Shown piece after piece: positions 5,615-5,644 of a stretch of DNA of 5,644 nucleotides; position 1 is the first letter of the stretch; the number at the start of each line of letters is the position of its first letter. Both the position numbers and the translations under genes were made by a program. The notes under the pieces were generated by a model. That model was given only the letters and a program-made list of their open reading frames with translations. It made no database searches and was not told the origin of the DNA. The stretch covers positions 1 to 5,644 of the forward strand of contig CAKQXI010000145.1 in NCBI GenBank assembly GCA_934281565.1, in the 5' to 3' direction. Source of the DNA: an uncultured Prevotella sp. GTDB lineage: Bacteria; Bacteroidota; Bacteroidia; Bacteroidales; Bacteroidaceae.

Positions 5615-5644
5615 CAGCGATAAATATAATAAACATTTTAAATA

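Overview
The window looks like a chromosomal stretch from a Bacteroidales bacterium, most likely the Prevotella/Segatella group. Three things point there: the gene order purF-carA-carB, proteins of the Bacteroidetes type, and a promoter at the right end that matches the Bacteroidetes primary sigma-factor consensus (TTTG, 20 bp, TAnnTTTG) rather than an E. coli sigma-70 promoter. Strong Shine-Dalgarno sites are also largely absent. The genus is inferred from remembered protein and repeat style, not from a database search.

Layout, all genes on the + strand: (1) 1-302, the last 99 codons of amidophosphoribosyltransferase (purF), cut by the window edge. (2) 337-1422, carA, the glutaminase subunit of carbamoyl-phosphate synthetase. 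(3) 1423-1547, a 125-bp gap holding two short tandem arrays of 7-bp periodicity. (4) 1548-4781, carB, the complete large synthetase subunit. (5) 4782-4867, a short gap, then a Nudix hydrolase with ADP-ribose-pyrophosphatase-like features at about 4868-5434. (6) 5435-5644, a 210-bp noncoding region: nine 11-bp repeats, then directly five 7-bp repeats, then a perfect 23-bp inverted repeat sitting on the -33 box of a strong promoter that fires rightward out of the window.

The first three genes form a glutamine-using nucleotide-synthesis cluster. PurF commits PRPP and glutamine to purines. CarA and CarB together make carbamoyl phosphate from glutamine, bicarbonate and ATP for pyrimidines and arginine. 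The Nudix gene may be read through from the same operon or may be a separate unit; no intrinsic terminator is visible between it and carB.

No mobile element, CRISPR array, tRNA or rRNA is visible. The genes are ordinary housekeeping genes. The points worth a second look are the layered repeat/palindrome/promoter block at 5450-5614, the recurring 7-bp periodicity of the noncoding gaps, and the strong resemblance of both CarA and CarB to animal CAD/CPS1, including several residues known from the CPS1 effector site.
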